NCBI GenBank assembly: GCA_031365725.1
Contig: JANLYQ010000060.1
Span: 57,883 to 121,882, forward strand
Reading direction: 5' to 3'
Length of the DNA: 64,000 nucleotides
DNA from: JANLYQ01 sp031365725
Lineage (GTDB): Bacteria > Actinomycetota > Actinomycetes > JACCUZ01
In this document: positions 51,322 to 60,020 of the stretch, one piece after another
How the letters are laid out: each line of letters opens with the position of its first letter
Numbering within the stretch: position 1 is the stretch's first letter
The notes under the pieces: generated by a model
What the model saw: only the letters and a program-made list of their open reading frames with translations
What the model was told of the DNA's origin: nothing
Databases searched by the model: none
Translations under genes and position numbers: made by a program

Positions 51322-52182
51322 TCACTCGGTCAGCGTCGCGGCCGCCCGCAGGACGGGTACGGCGAGGAGCGCGCCGGTGCCGTCCTGGCTGCGCAGCCGG
51401 AGGTCAAGGACCGCCTCCGACGACAGCCGGGCCAACGCCAAGGCATGGGCCGGGTCGGGTGAGACGTGCGCGTGCACCCACCAGTCGGGTGCGCGGAAGG
51501 CCAGCCGGGCCGCGACCAGAGCAGCGGCTGCGCAGGCCGGCCCGTCGAGCACGACCGACGTACGTCGGGAGGCGGCGCCCAGCAGGACACCGACCGCCAG
51601 CGCGAGGTCGGCTCCGCCGATCGCGGCCAGCAACCCGACCAGACCTTCCGTGCCGGTCATCACCCGTCGCCCGCGGCGCATCGCCTCCCGGGTGGCCGCG
51701 CAGTCCCGCATCCACGCCTCGTCGTCCTGGCCGGTGGCAGTGACGGCCGAGGCGTCGAAGCCGGTGAGCAGTCCGATCAGAGCGGCCGAGGGCACAGCCA
51801 GGTCGGCCGCGGGCAGGACGAGCACCAGTAAGTCGGCGCCGGTGTCGACCTCCTGGTCGACCAGGTCGACGCCGGCGAGAACCGCGTCCAGGGCCTTTTC
51901 GGGTGAGCACGCATCGTGCTGGTCGACGGCCAGCGGCTCGCCCTGGCGCCTGCCGACGGGCCGCACCTGCACGCCCACATCGGTCGCGAGGCTCGTGGTC
52001 CGCAGGCTCGCCTCGTCGGCCAACACCAGGGCCCGGGCCCGGGTGCCTACGCCGCCGGCCAGGCGCCCCGCGAGCTCACCGAGCCGTCCGGCGTCGGCGC
52101 CCGCCTCCGCTCGCGCCTCGGCCCGGGCCCGGTCGTCGGGTCGCTCGATGCCGGCGGTGAGTGCTGTCAGCCGCTCGGTCAC
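51322..52182 (-). CDS. CobT-like protein with altered active-site motifs
   Basis: 286 residues, related to nicotinate-nucleotide:dimethylbenzimidazole phosphoribosyltransferase: ALIGLLTGFDASAV, DCAATREAMRRGR, VGLLAAIGGADLAL, VLDGPACAAAALVA and FRAPDWWVHAHVSPDPAHA are all in family order. Canonical GEMGxxNTT is replaced by VLPAADLAVPS, and GEGTGA with the catalytic Glu is QDGTGA. The chain is also shorter than the usual 350. It could therefore bind cobamide lower ligand without the standard chemistry. It is last in the B12 uptake operon, 32 bases after the S component. GTG start. Confidence 0.75.
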   Translation of the reverse strand: MTERLTALTAGIERPDDRARAEARAEAGADAGRLGELAGRLAGGVGTRARALVLADEASLRTTSLATDVGVQVRPVGRRQGEPLAVDQHDACSPEKALDAVLAGVDLVDQEVDTGADLLVLVLPAADLAVPSAALIGLLTGFDASAVTATGQDDEAWMRDCAATREAMRRGRRVMTGTEGLVGLLAAIGGADLALAVGVLLGAASRRTSVVLDGPACAAAALVAARLAFRAPDWWVHAHVSPDPAHALALARLSSEAVLDLRLRSQDGTGALLAVPVLRAAATLTE

Positions 52183-52214
52183 GCTGACACCCTGCCAGCC
52201 CGGCCGCGCCCGCG

Positions 52215-53051
52215 TCAGATGCGGGTCGGCTGCGGTGCGAACTCCCCGACGGCGCCGAACTGCGCCTGCCGCGCGACGCGGCGCAGTGCCAGCAGCACGG
52301 GTCGGGCGGCGACGGCGACCAGCACCGCGGTGGTCAGCGCGCGCGGGATGTCGAAACCCAGCGAGGTCACCAGGGTGAACGCCACGAAGCGACCGAGGTT
52401 CTCGGTGAGCGGCGCACCGGCGACGTAGGAGATGCCAGTGTCCAGCCCGGTGGCGAACGGCCAGAGCCAGAGGTTCATCAGCGCGCCGTAGGCAAGCCCT
52501 GCCACGGCGCCGTACGCCGCCAGCAGTGCGACCTCGGCCCTCCCGGTGACCCGCGGTAGGCAGCCGGCGAGGAAGCCCACCCAGCCGGCCGCGAGCATCT
52601 GGAACGGCAGCCACGGACCGACCCCGGCGGTGAGCAGCGCGGACGCGAAGAGCGTGACCGATCCGAGCACGAGCCCGAAGCCGCGGCCCAAGGCACGACC
52701 GCCGAGCACCAGCAGGAAGAACACCGGTTCGACCCCGGCCACACCACCGCCCAGCGGGCGCAGCGCGGCACCCACGGCGGCGAGAACACCAAGCACCGCA
52801 ACAGCTTTCGCGTCCATGCCGCCATCGGCAATCTCGGCCAGAACCACCGCCACCAGCAGCGGCAGGAGCAGCACGAACAGCCACGGTGCGTCCGTCCGCT
52901 GCGCCAGCACCGAGCCGGTGCGCACGAACAGCGGCCAGGTAAAGGCCAGCAGCCCGACCGCACTCACCAACGACAACGCGACGACCGCGCGCACCGGCAG
53001 CCGGACAGCATGCACTCCGGTGGATGTCGTTGTGGCCGACGTCGTGCTCAT
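52215..53051 (-). CDS. ECF transporter S component (probable cobamide or precursor specificity)
   Basis: 278 residues with about seven hydrophobic segments. EPVFFLLVLGGRALGRGFG and LPFQMLAAGWVGFLAGCLP are the S-component pattern that precedes the A-x3-A face contacting the T subunit. MNLWLWPFATGL is a typical substrate-side loop. Specificity is inferred from the cobalamin riboswitch and the operon partners. The ATG overlaps the ATPase stop (ATGA). Confidence 0.8.
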   Translation of the reverse strand: MSTTSATTTSTGVHAVRLPVRAVVALSLVSAVGLLAFTWPLFVRTGSVLAQRTDAPWLFVLLLPLLVAVVLAEIADGGMDAKAVAVLGVLAAVGAALRPLGGGVAGVEPVFFLLVLGGRALGRGFGLVLGSVTLFASALLTAGVGPWLPFQMLAAGWVGFLAGCLPRVTGRAEVALLAAYGAVAGLAYGALMNLWLWPFATGLDTGISYVAGAPLTENLGRFVAFTLVTSLGFDIPRALTTAVLVAVAARPVLLALRRVARQAQFGAVGEFAPQPTRI

Positions 53052-54664
53052 GCGGTCCTCATCGCGGCAGCGACCTCGGCGACCGTCAGCCACGGAAGCG
53101 GCGCGAGCACCTTGGCGACCTGCGGAGCAAACGCGGGCGATGCCGTCACGACCTCGCGGGTCAGGCCGTCACTGACCACCTGACCGTCGGCGAGCACAAC
53201 CGTCCGGTCGGTCACGGCGGCGGCCAGCTCGACGTCGTGGGTGGCCAGCAGGACGGCGTGCCCGTCGGCGGCGAGACCGCGCAGGGTCGCGACCAGCATC
53301 TCCTTGCCCGGGTAGTCCAGGCCGCGGGTCGGCTCGTCGAGAAGCACCAGTGGCGGGCGGCCGGCGAGCACGACGGCCAGGGCAAGCGCCAGCCGCTGCC
53401 CTTCGGACAGGTCGCGTGGGTGCAGGTCCGGGTTCGCGCCGTGCACCAGCCCGGCGAAGATGGCGTACGCCGTGCCCCCGGGAACATCGGCGTCGTGATC
53501 AGCGGCCGCGCACTCCTCGGCCACCGTGTCGGCCCACAGCAGGTCGCCCGGCTCCTGCGGAACCAGACCGACCCGACGGACGAGGTCGCGGGCACGCAGC
53601 GACACGGGGTCGGAGCCCTCGACCGAAACGCTGCCGTGCTCGGGTCGGCGCAGCCCCACCAACGTCGAGAGCAGGGTCGACTTGCCCGCGCCGTTGCGAC
53701 CCATGAGGGCGACCACCTCGCCCCGGCGCAGCACCAGGTCGATGTTGCGCAGCGCAGGGGCCGGCGCCCCGGCGTACTGCACAGTCAGATGTCGCACCGC
53801 GGCCAGCGTCGACCCGAGCGGGCGCACGACGGCGCCGGCGGGTGCGCTACGGGAGAGGCGTTCGGTGAGCGGCCCGGCGGCGCGTCGGGCATCACGCACC
53901 GACAGCGGCAGTGGTGACCAGCCGGCCAGCCGGCCCAGGTGCACGACCGGTGGCGCCACCGGTGCCGTCGCGAGCATCGTCGCCGGGTCGCCCGAGGTGA
54001 CCGGTGCGCCGTCGCCGGGCACCAGCACGATGCGGTCGGCGTACTGCACGACGCGTTCGAGCCGGTGCTCTGCCATGAGCACCGTGGTCCCGAGGTCGTG
54101 CACGAGGCGCTGCAGCAGGGCGAGCACGTCCTCGGCGGCACCGGGGTCGAGCGCCGAGGTCGGCTCGTCGAGCACCAGCACCCGCGGGTGAGAGGTGAGG
54201 ACCGCGCCGATCGCGACGCGCTGCTGCTGACCGGCTGAGAGGGTGGCCAGCAGCCGGGTCCGCAGGTCAGCCATGCCGAGCACGTCGAGGGTCTCCTCGA
54301 CCCGGCGGCGCATCACGTCCGGTGCGACACCGAGGGACTCCATGCCGTAGGCGAGCTCCTCCTCGACGGTGTCGGTGACGAAGCCGGCGAGCGGGTCCTG
54401 CCCGACGTAGCCCACGACGTCGGCGAGGTCACGCGGCCGGTGCTCGCGAGTGTCGCGGCCGGCGACGGTCACCCGGCCGGTGAGCAGGCCGCCGGTGAAG
54501 TGGGGGACCAGTCCGTTCACTGCGCGCAGCAACGTCGACTTGCCGGAGCCGGTGCGCCCGACGACCAGAGCCAGCTCGCCCTCGGGAATGTGGAGCTCGA
54601 CCCCGGACAGCACCGCGGACGCGCTGCCGGTGTAGCGCACGCCTACCTGCTCGAAGGTGATCAC
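53048..54664 (-). CDS. ECF transporter ATPase, two domains fused
   Basis: 538 residues carrying both ATPases of an ECF module. Domain one (residues 1-230) has Walker A GRTGSGKST, signature LSAGQQQR and Walker B VLVLDEPTSAL. Domain two (about 275-510) has GRNGAGKST, LSEGQRLA and LVLLDEPTRGL. Both switch His residues are present (MAEHRLE and LATHDVE). A 40-residue linker joins them. It powers the T and S components on either side. The GTG start overlaps the stop of the T-component gene (GTGA). Confidence 0.9.
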   Translation of the reverse strand: MITFEQVGVRYTGSASAVLSGVELHIPEGELALVVGRTGSGKSTLLRAVNGLVPHFTGGLLTGRVTVAGRDTREHRPRDLADVVGYVGQDPLAGFVTDTVEEELAYGMESLGVAPDVMRRRVEETLDVLGMADLRTRLLATLSAGQQQRVAIGAVLTSHPRVLVLDEPTSALDPGAAEDVLALLQRLVHDLGTTVLMAEHRLERVVQYADRIVLVPGDGAPVTSGDPATMLATAPVAPPVVHLGRLAGWSPLPLSVRDARRAAGPLTERLSRSAPAGAVVRPLGSTLAAVRHLTVQYAGAPAPALRNIDLVLRRGEVVALMGRNGAGKSTLLSTLVGLRRPEHGSVSVEGSDPVSLRARDLVRRVGLVPQEPGDLLWADTVAEECAAADHDADVPGGTAYAIFAGLVHGANPDLHPRDLSEGQRLALALAVVLAGRPPLVLLDEPTRGLDYPGKEMLVATLRGLAADGHAVLLATHDVELAAAVTDRTVVLADGQVVSDGLTREVVTASPAFAPQVAKVLAPLPWLTVAEVAAAMRTA

Positions 54665-55749
54665 GAGGCCACCACCGGGTGGCGCAGTGGGGCCGGTGCA
54701 GCCCAGGCCGGCAGCAGGGCGACCAGCACGGTGACGGCTGGGATCAGAGGCAGCGCGGGCACGTCCAGCGGCGTGGTCGTCGGCGCGAGTGCACCGGGGT
54801 CGAGATGGCCGGTGACGACGAACCCGACCGCGGCGACCAGACCGCTGCCAGCGACCAGCCACTCGGCACCGCCCCAGCCGTCCGGGCGATAGCGACTGCG
54901 TCCGCTGCGGCGCCCGCCGAGCACCAGGCCGACGCCGGCGACGAGTCCGGCGGCGGCCAGAAGGGGCAACCCCAGCGCCGGCGGCGTACGCACATCGAGC
55001 ACGCCGTAGAGCCCGACGCACACCCCGAGCAGGCCGACCAGGGTGAGCGCGCCGGACCACCGGGTGCTGGTTCCGCCGGCGCCTCCCGAACCTCGGCCGA
55101 AGCCACGGGAGTCCATCGAGGCGGCGAGGTCGACCGAGCGTTCGAGCGCACCGTGCAGCACCGGCATGGCCACCCCACGCAGCCCGCGTACGCCGCTGTG
55201 GGGGCGGCCACGTAACCGCCGCGCAGCACGCACCCGGGTGACGCCCTCGACCAGCTGGGGCGCGAACGACAGCGCGACCACGACTGCCACCCCGACCTCG
55301 TAGAGCGCTCCCGGCACGGTGCGTAGCATCCGCCGCGGGTTGGCGAGGCTGTTGGCCGCGCCGACGCAGGCGAGCACGGTCGCCAGCTGCAGGCCGACAT
55401 AGACCGCCGTGATGACCGCGGCCAGCGTCACGTCACCGCCGAGGCGCACGCCGGCTGCCCAGCTGGGCAGCGTGGCTCCGGGCAGGTGCAGCAGAACGCG
55501 ACCGGGCAGCGGGGGTCCGGCGATCGCGGCGAAGACCACGCGCAACACGATGACCACCACGCCGAGGCGCAGAGCGAAAGCGAACGCTCGCGCCCATGGT
55601 GCGTCGGTGCGCCGGGCGCTGACCACGAATCCGGCCACCGCGAGGACGAGCCCCAACAGCACCGGGTTGGTCGTCCGGCTGGCCGCAGTGGCCAGCCCCG
55701 ACACCCACAGCCACCAGGCGCCCGGGTGCAGCGCCGACTCACCGGTCAT
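54661..55749 (-). CDS. ECF transporter T component
   Basis: 362 residues, longer than the usual 260. There are helices through the first 200 residues, then the two coupling motifs that dock on the ATPases, RVRAARRLRGR and ASMDSRGFGRG, of the canonical A-R-G type. The extra C-terminal region (residues about 240-362) holds four more helices. The ATG overlaps the stop of the DUF4430-like gene (ATGA). It energises uptake by the S component. Confidence 0.88.
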   Translation of the reverse strand: MTGESALHPGAWWLWVSGLATAASRTTNPVLLGLVLAVAGFVVSARRTDAPWARAFAFALRLGVVVIVLRVVFAAIAGPPLPGRVLLHLPGATLPSWAAGVRLGGDVTLAAVITAVYVGLQLATVLACVGAANSLANPRRMLRTVPGALYEVGVAVVVALSFAPQLVEGVTRVRAARRLRGRPHSGVRGLRGVAMPVLHGALERSVDLAASMDSRGFGRGSGGAGGTSTRWSGALTLVGLLGVCVGLYGVLDVRTPPALGLPLLAAAGLVAGVGLVLGGRRSGRSRYRPDGWGGAEWLVAGSGLVAAVGFVVTGHLDPGALAPTTTPLDVPALPLIPAVTVLVALLPAWAAPAPLRHPVVAS

Positions 55750-56645
55750 CGCGACGGCCGTCGGGCTCGGGCCCGGCGCAAGGCCGCGCCCGCCAGCAGC
55801 GCGATGACACCCGCGCCGGCCGCTGTCCCTGTCCAGGGCCGCAAGCCGTGGGAGGTGGCGGACGTGCTGGTCGACGTTGCCGACGAGGCCGCCACAGCAG
55901 GTGAGGGGGGTGACGACGCAGGCACCGGTGGAGTGACGGCGGACGTGCTGGGAGCGGTACTCGTCGACGCTGTGGCGGTCGGCGGAGCCGCCGCCGTACG
56001 CGTCGTCGACGGCCGCGGCGATGCCAGCGGGGCGGTCGAGGCTCGCGTCGTCGACGGCCGCGGTGTGGACGGCCGGCTGGGGGAGGGACGACTCGTCGAC
56101 CCAGGAGGCGACGGGGACGAGGTGGGACGTGGGCTCGAGGCGCCGCAGGTGGTGCACAGGGAGCTGAAGGGGATGCCGGGCGGGGGACGCCGGCCACCGT
56201 CCTGCCAGACCCAGCCCTCGGTGGACCCCGGCGTCGGGTCGTATGCGCCGGCGCCTTCGGCGGCATAGACCCAGCGAGTCGAGCCGGGCGCCCGGTGCCA
56301 GTACGACCAGTAGGTGCTGGCGCTGGTCTTGGTGCACTCGGGCTGCCCGCCCAGGCTGCAGACGAGCCCGGGGAACCGTGGCACGAAGGCGTAGCCGATG
56401 CCGACCGCGGTGAGAGCGGCGAGCCCGGTGCGCGGGTCGCCGGGAGCACATGCCGTACGCAGCGGGCCGCCGAGCAACCGAGCGTCGACGATGACGCCGA
56501 CGCACGAGGCGGATGGGCTGGCCGCCGCCGGTGCGACCGGAGCCACCGGGGTCGCCAGCAGGACCGCCAGCACCGGCGTCGTGACGACGCCGAGGGTGAA
56601 CAGCCTGCGAGCGAGCCGGCGGCTCAGCCGCACCGGGACGGTCAT
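55746..56645 (-). CDS. Anchored beta-domain protein (DUF4430-like, SCO2322 family)
   Basis: 299 residues. Signal peptide (residues about 18-43), then a compact domain of about 120 residues with CVGVIVDARLLGG, GIGYAFVPRFPGLVCSLGG, the Trp/Tyr cluster TYWSYWHRAPGSTRWVYA, and WVWQDGGRRPP. This resembles the beta domain of intrinsic factor/transcobalamin and NCBI's SCO2322 family (from memory). A Ser/Thr/Pro stalk of about 100 residues leads to a C-terminal transmembrane helix (GAGVIALLAGAAL) and Arg-rich stop-transfer tail. So the domain is displayed outside the cell on a stalk. It is 18 bases downstream of the secreted barrel gene; both belong to the riboswitch-led operon. Confidence 0.78.
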   Translation of the reverse strand: MTVPVRLSRRLARRLFTLGVVTTPVLAVLLATPVAPVAPAAASPSASCVGVIVDARLLGGPLRTACAPGDPRTGLAALTAVGIGYAFVPRFPGLVCSLGGQPECTKTSASTYWSYWHRAPGSTRWVYAAEGAGAYDPTPGSTEGWVWQDGGRRPPPGIPFSSLCTTCGASSPRPTSSPSPPGSTSRPSPSRPSTPRPSTTRASTAPLASPRPSTTRTAAAPPTATASTSTAPSTSAVTPPVPASSPPSPAVAASSATSTSTSATSHGLRPWTGTAAGAGVIALLAGAALRRARARRPSR

Positions 56646-56663
56646 GAGGTCAGCTCGCCCCGA

Positions 56664-57776
56664 TCAGCACGAGAGGGTGGCCAGCGGCCGAAGCGCGCCG
56701 CGCGCGCTCACGTCGACGAGGGTGGCGCCGGCGAGAGCCGGCACCGCCTGCGACGTCGCCCGGGGAGTGTCGCCGCCACCCTTCTGGTCGTAACGGATCT
56801 TGCCGCGGTCGGCCGCCTTCCCGCGGCAGAGCACCTGCAGCCCGCCGAGGAAGCCGCGGGCCGCCGCGGCGGCCTTGTCCCGACCCAGGACGGTCAGGGC
56901 CTGCGCTGCGATGCCGGTGCTGTTGGCGTTTCGGCTGCCGTTGGCAGTGAACGAGCCGTCGGCGTGTTGGTGCCGGGCGATCCAGCGACCGGCCTTGGCT
57001 GCCCCTGCGGCGGACCGCTTGCCGCCAGCCGCAGCCAGCGCCTGCGCGGCAAAGCCGGTGGCGTCGACCGACCCGGTGCAGGTCGCGGCGTGGAACGACT
57101 CGGGGAACGAGCCGTCCGCGCACTGCTGACGGCGCAAGAAGGCCACCGCGTCCCCCGAGGGACCCGACCGCGTGGTCCGGGCGAGCCCGATGATCGCCAG
57201 CGACTGACCGAAGGTGTTGCTGAAGTCGCCGAAGGTGCTCACGTCGGCGAACCGCCCTCGGTCACGACGGGCGCAGTCCTTGCGGGTCGGCGTACCGCAC
57301 TCGAGGGAGCGCAGCCCGGCAACGAGGTTGCGGCGCGGTCCGGCCCCGAAGGCCCGCGGGTTGTCGCCCTGGGCAGCAGCGACGACGAGCAGCTTGGCCG
57401 AGGCGCCGGCGTAGTGCTCCTTGATGTTGCCGAAGCCGGTGTAGGCGAGCACGTGAGTGCGCAGCGCCCGAGTGGCCTGCCGTGCGGCGACCCGGCCGCT
57501 GCCCGAGGCGTCGAGCGCGAGCACGACGTCAGCGGTCAGTCCGTAGTCCGGACCGAACTGGCCGATCATGGTGTGGGTGGCCGGATCGAGCTGGCGACCC
57601 AGCCAACCGGCCGCCGCGAGCGCGCGGTTGTGCGTGCTCGTGACCGCCGCAGAGTTGGTCGTGCGGGTGTGCGCAACGGCGATGCCAGGCGTCGCCAGCG
57701 CGAGCGCCGGGCCGGCGAGCAGAGCGAGCAGTGGTGCGCCGGCGGACAGCCGACGGCGCAGGACGGGGTGGGACAT
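56664..57776 (-). CDS. Secreted alpha/alpha-barrel protein resembling transcobalamin alpha domain
   Basis: 370 residues. Signal peptide cut near residue 36, then helical repeats of the prenyltransferase/squalene-cyclase toroid. ADGSF turns recur (QQCADGSFPESF and RHQHADGSFTANG), as do GFAAQALAAAGG, GIAAQALTVLGR and NTFGQSLAIIGLAR. Intrinsic factor and transcobalamin use this same alpha6/alpha6 barrel. No DxDD or prenyl-cyclase active site is seen, so a ligand-binding role fits better than cyclisation. Four Cys allow disulfides. ATG 57776 has AAGGA upstream and a riboswitch further up. It is the first gene of the operon. Confidence 0.8.
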   Translation of the reverse strand: MSHPVLRRRLSAGAPLLALLAGPALALATPGIAVAHTRTTNSAAVTSTHNRALAAAGWLGRQLDPATHTMIGQFGPDYGLTADVVLALDASGSGRVAARQATRALRTHVLAYTGFGNIKEHYAGASAKLLVVAAAQGDNPRAFGAGPRRNLVAGLRSLECGTPTRKDCARRDRGRFADVSTFGDFSNTFGQSLAIIGLARTTRSGPSGDAVAFLRRQQCADGSFPESFHAATCTGSVDATGFAAQALAAAGGKRSAAGAAKAGRWIARHQHADGSFTANGSRNANSTGIAAQALTVLGRDKAAAAARGFLGGLQVLCRGKAADRGKIRYDQKGGGDTPRATSQAVPALAGATLVDVSARGALRPLATLSC

Positions 57777-57787
57777 GGAGGTCCTTT

Positions 57788-57815
57788 CAGGGGAGCGATC
57801 CGCGACGGTCCCCTG
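57788..57815 (-). promoter_or_regulatory. Hairpin just upstream of the operon's ribosome-binding site
   Basis: CAGGGGA/TCCCCTG, 7 bp with a 14-base loop, ending a few bases before AAAGGACC and the ATG. A second, imperfect C-rich hairpin lies at about 57841-57871. Either could be the expression platform by which the riboswitch hides the ribosome-binding site or ends transcription. Confidence 0.45.
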
Positions 57816-57939
57816 ACGTGACGGCCCCCGCACGACGACGCCCCCGACGCGAAAACCTTCGCGCGGGGGGCGGTGGTGTGTGCGGGCGATGTACGCCCGG
57901 GCTCCGCCCCGCATGCCTCGACGGAATGAGTGGAGCCGC

Positions 57940-58075
57940 TCACGACCAGACAGGTGCTCCGACTCGCCGCAGAACCTGATGCTCCTACGGGCAATGGGCC
58001 CGGTGGACGTTCAGATCGCGGCCTACGGTTGCGGGTCAGCGCCGGCTTCCGACCGGCTTCCCCTGCGTGGGCGCG
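57940..58075 (-). promoter_or_regulatory. Cobalamin riboswitch
   Basis: On the minus strand the leader carries GGGGAAGCCGGTCGGAAG, then CCGGCGCTGACCCGCAACC, the characteristic core of the cobalamin aptamer. It is followed about 75 bases later by GCGAGTCGGAGCACCTGTC, matching the B12 box pattern. The aptamer ends about 165 bases upstream of the first operon gene, leaving room for an expression platform. When adenosyl- or methylcobalamin is bound it should switch the operon off. Boundaries are approximate. Confidence 0.88.
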
Positions 58076-58166
58076 TATGAAGTTGTCGCGTGCGTGCACT
58101 GGATGCTCGTGGGAGCGAACCACGCGGGATAGGTTCGCGTCAAAGCACTCGAGCGAGGGAGCCGCG

Positions 58167-58373
58167 GTGTCAGTCGACTGGATGTGGCGGGGCGAGACCT
58201 CCGACGGCACGGTGGTCGACGGCGAGGTCCCCGACCGGTTCCCCAGCCAGGCCGACGCCGAGTCGTGGATCGGGGAGGCGTGGAGCGAGCTGCTCGACCG
58301 CGGCATCGACCAGGTCAGCCTGCTCGAGGGCGACCGGGTGGTCTACGGGCCCATGAGCCTGCACCCCGCCTGA
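58167..58373 (+). CDS. Small conserved protein
   Basis: 68 residues, acidic, with two or three beta strands: SVDWMWRGETSDGTVVDG, a helix AESWIGEAWSELLDRG, then VSLLEGDRVVYGPMSL. I recall it as a short actinobacterial family of unknown function. The GTG has GAGGGAG upstream. It ends 13 bases before the aldo-keto reductase. Confidence 0.75.
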   Translation: MSVDWMWRGETSDGTVVDGEVPDRFPSQADAESWIGEAWSELLDRGIDQVSLLEGDRVVYGPMSLHPA

Positions 58374-58374
58374 G

Positions 58375-58380
58375 TAGGCT
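58375..58380 (+). promoter_or_regulatory. Leaderless -10 element of the aldo-keto reductase
   Basis: TAGGCT directly after the preceding stop codon, with six bases to ATG 58387. Confidence 0.6.
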
Positions 58381-58386
58381 TCTCTG

Positions 58387-59397
58387 ATGGACTTCCGATA
58401 CCTCGGCAACAGTGGCCTCAAGATCTCCGAGATCACCTACGGCAACTGGCTCACCCACGGCTCCCAGGTGGAGAACGACGTGGCCACCCAGTGCGTGCGC
58501 GCGGCGCTCGACGTCGGCATATCGACCTTCGACACCGCCGACGTCTACGCCAACACCAAGGCCGAGACGGTGCTCGGTGAGGCGCTCAGGGGTGAGCGCC
58601 GCGAGTCCCTCGAGATCTTCACCAAGGTCTACTGGCCCACCGGACCCGGCGGCAAGAACGACGTCGGCCTGTCCCGCAAGCACATCATGGAGTCGATCAA
58701 CGGCTCGCTGACGCGGCTGCAGACCGACTACGTCGATCTCTACCAGGCGCACCGCTTCGACACCGAGACTCCCCTAGAGGAGACGATGCAGGCCTTCGCC
58801 GACATCGTGCGTTCCGGCAAGGCGTTGTACGTCGGGGTCAGCGAGTGGACCGCGGCCCAGATCCGGGCCGGGCACGTTCTGGCCACCGAGCTGGGCTTTC
58901 AGCTGATCTCCTCGCAGCCGCAGTACTCCATGCTCTGGCGGGTCATCGAGGCCGAGGTGGTGCCGACCTCGGCCGAGCTCGGCCTGAGCCAGATCGTATG
59001 GTCGCCGATCGCCCAGGGCGTCTTGTCGGGCAAGTACAAGCCGGGCCAGGCCCCCCCGGCCGGGTCGCGTGCCACCGACGACAAGGGTGGTGCCGACATG
59101 ATCAAGCACTTCATGGACGACAACATCCTGGCCCGGGTCGCCGAGCTCGAGCCGGTCGCCAAGGAGCTCGACCTCACGATGGCCCAGCTGGCGATCGCGT
59201 GGGTGCTGCAGAACGACAACGTCGCCGCCGCGTTGGTCGGGGCGTCCCGTCCCGAGCAGGTGCACGAGAACGTCAAGGCCGCCGGGGTCACGATCCCGGC
59301 CGAGCTGATGACCCGGATCGACGAGTCGCTCGGCGATATCGTCGTGCGGGACCCGGTCATGACGACGAAGACGGCGCCGCAGTCGCGACCTGTCTGA
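58387..59397 (+). CDS. Aldo-keto reductase
   Basis: 336 residues, NADPH-dependent (alpha/beta)8 barrel. Catalytic tetrad: FDTADVYANTKAE holds the Asp and Tyr, IFTKVYWPT the Lys, and DLYQAHRFD the His. The C-terminal VGASRPEQVHENV binds NADP. It resembles the Kv-beta-subunit/YghZ-like class (AKR6/AKR14). The physiological substrate is not known. It ends 11 bases before convergent DUF3043. Confidence 0.92.
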   Translation: MDFRYLGNSGLKISEITYGNWLTHGSQVENDVATQCVRAALDVGISTFDTADVYANTKAETVLGEALRGERRESLEIFTKVYWPTGPGGKNDVGLSRKHIMESINGSLTRLQTDYVDLYQAHRFDTETPLEETMQAFADIVRSGKALYVGVSEWTAAQIRAGHVLATELGFQLISSQPQYSMLWRVIEAEVVPTSAELGLSQIVWSPIAQGVLSGKYKPGQAPPAGSRATDDKGGADMIKHFMDDNILARVAELEPVAKELDLTMAQLAIAWVLQNDNVAAALVGASRPEQVHENVKAAGVTIPAELMTRIDESLGDIVVRDPVMTTKTAPQSRPV

Positions 59398-59407
59398 GAC
59401 CGGTTGG

Positions 59408-60013
59408 CTAACTGGTACGGCGGCGGCGGCCGGCGGACACCCGGGGCGTCGGTAGCCGGAACCGTCGGATCTGCAGGCTGCGCATCAAGGCGTAGGGAAG
59501 CGCGCCGCGGGTGGACTGGTCGGGGAAGGTCTTGGCCAGTCCGCGCCGCAGCCGGGCGCTCATCGTCACCGTGTCGATCGCGATGAGGACCACGATGGCG
59601 AGCCACAGGGTGCTGCCGATCGAGGCGACCGTGGTGTTCTTGGCGAGCTGGCCACCGAAGGACAGCAGCAGGATCACCAGCGCCAGCGGCAGGAAGAACT
59701 CGCCCACCGACCGGCGGGAGTCGATGAAGTCCCGGGCATAGCGCCGGATCGGGCCACGGTCGCGGGCAGGCAGATGCCGTTCGTCGCCGGAACGGAGGGC
59801 TGCCAGCTGCTGGCCGCGCTGGTCACGGGACCGCTCGCGCTGGGCGGCGTACGCCTCTTTCCGGGTCTTGGGAGCGGCGACCGCACGTCGACGACCCTTC
59901 TCGACCTCACGACGTTTGGGGGTCGCATGGCCCTTGCCGTCGAGCTTCGTCGTCGACGAAGAGCCGCTGACCGAGGTGGTCGCGGCATCGGCGGTCTTGC
60001 TGCGTCCGAACAC
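59408..60013 (-). CDS. DUF3043 membrane protein
   Basis: 201 residues. A highly basic cytoplasmic N terminus (FGRSKTADAATTSVSG, then KRREVEKGRRRAVAAPKTRKE) leads to ARDFIDSRRSVGEFFLPLAL and two transmembrane helices. This is the DUF3043 pattern of actinobacteria, unknown function. The GTG chosen at 60013 has TACGCT seven bases upstream; the frame continues further but not as conserved sequence. Confidence 0.85.
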   Translation of the reverse strand: MFGRSKTADAATTSVSGSSSTTKLDGKGHATPKRREVEKGRRRAVAAPKTRKEAYAAQRERSRDQRGQQLAALRSGDERHLPARDRGPIRRYARDFIDSRRSVGEFFLPLALVILLLSFGGQLAKNTTVASIGSTLWLAIVVLIAIDTVTMSARLRRGLAKTFPDQSTRGALPYALMRSLQIRRFRLPTPRVSAGRRRRTS

Positions 60014-60020
60014 GGGCGCC

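Noticed and set aside
57882..58080. Plus-strand frames upstream of the 68-residue gene
   Set aside because: They run through the riboswitch on the other strand; the ribosome-binding site supports the GTG at 58167.
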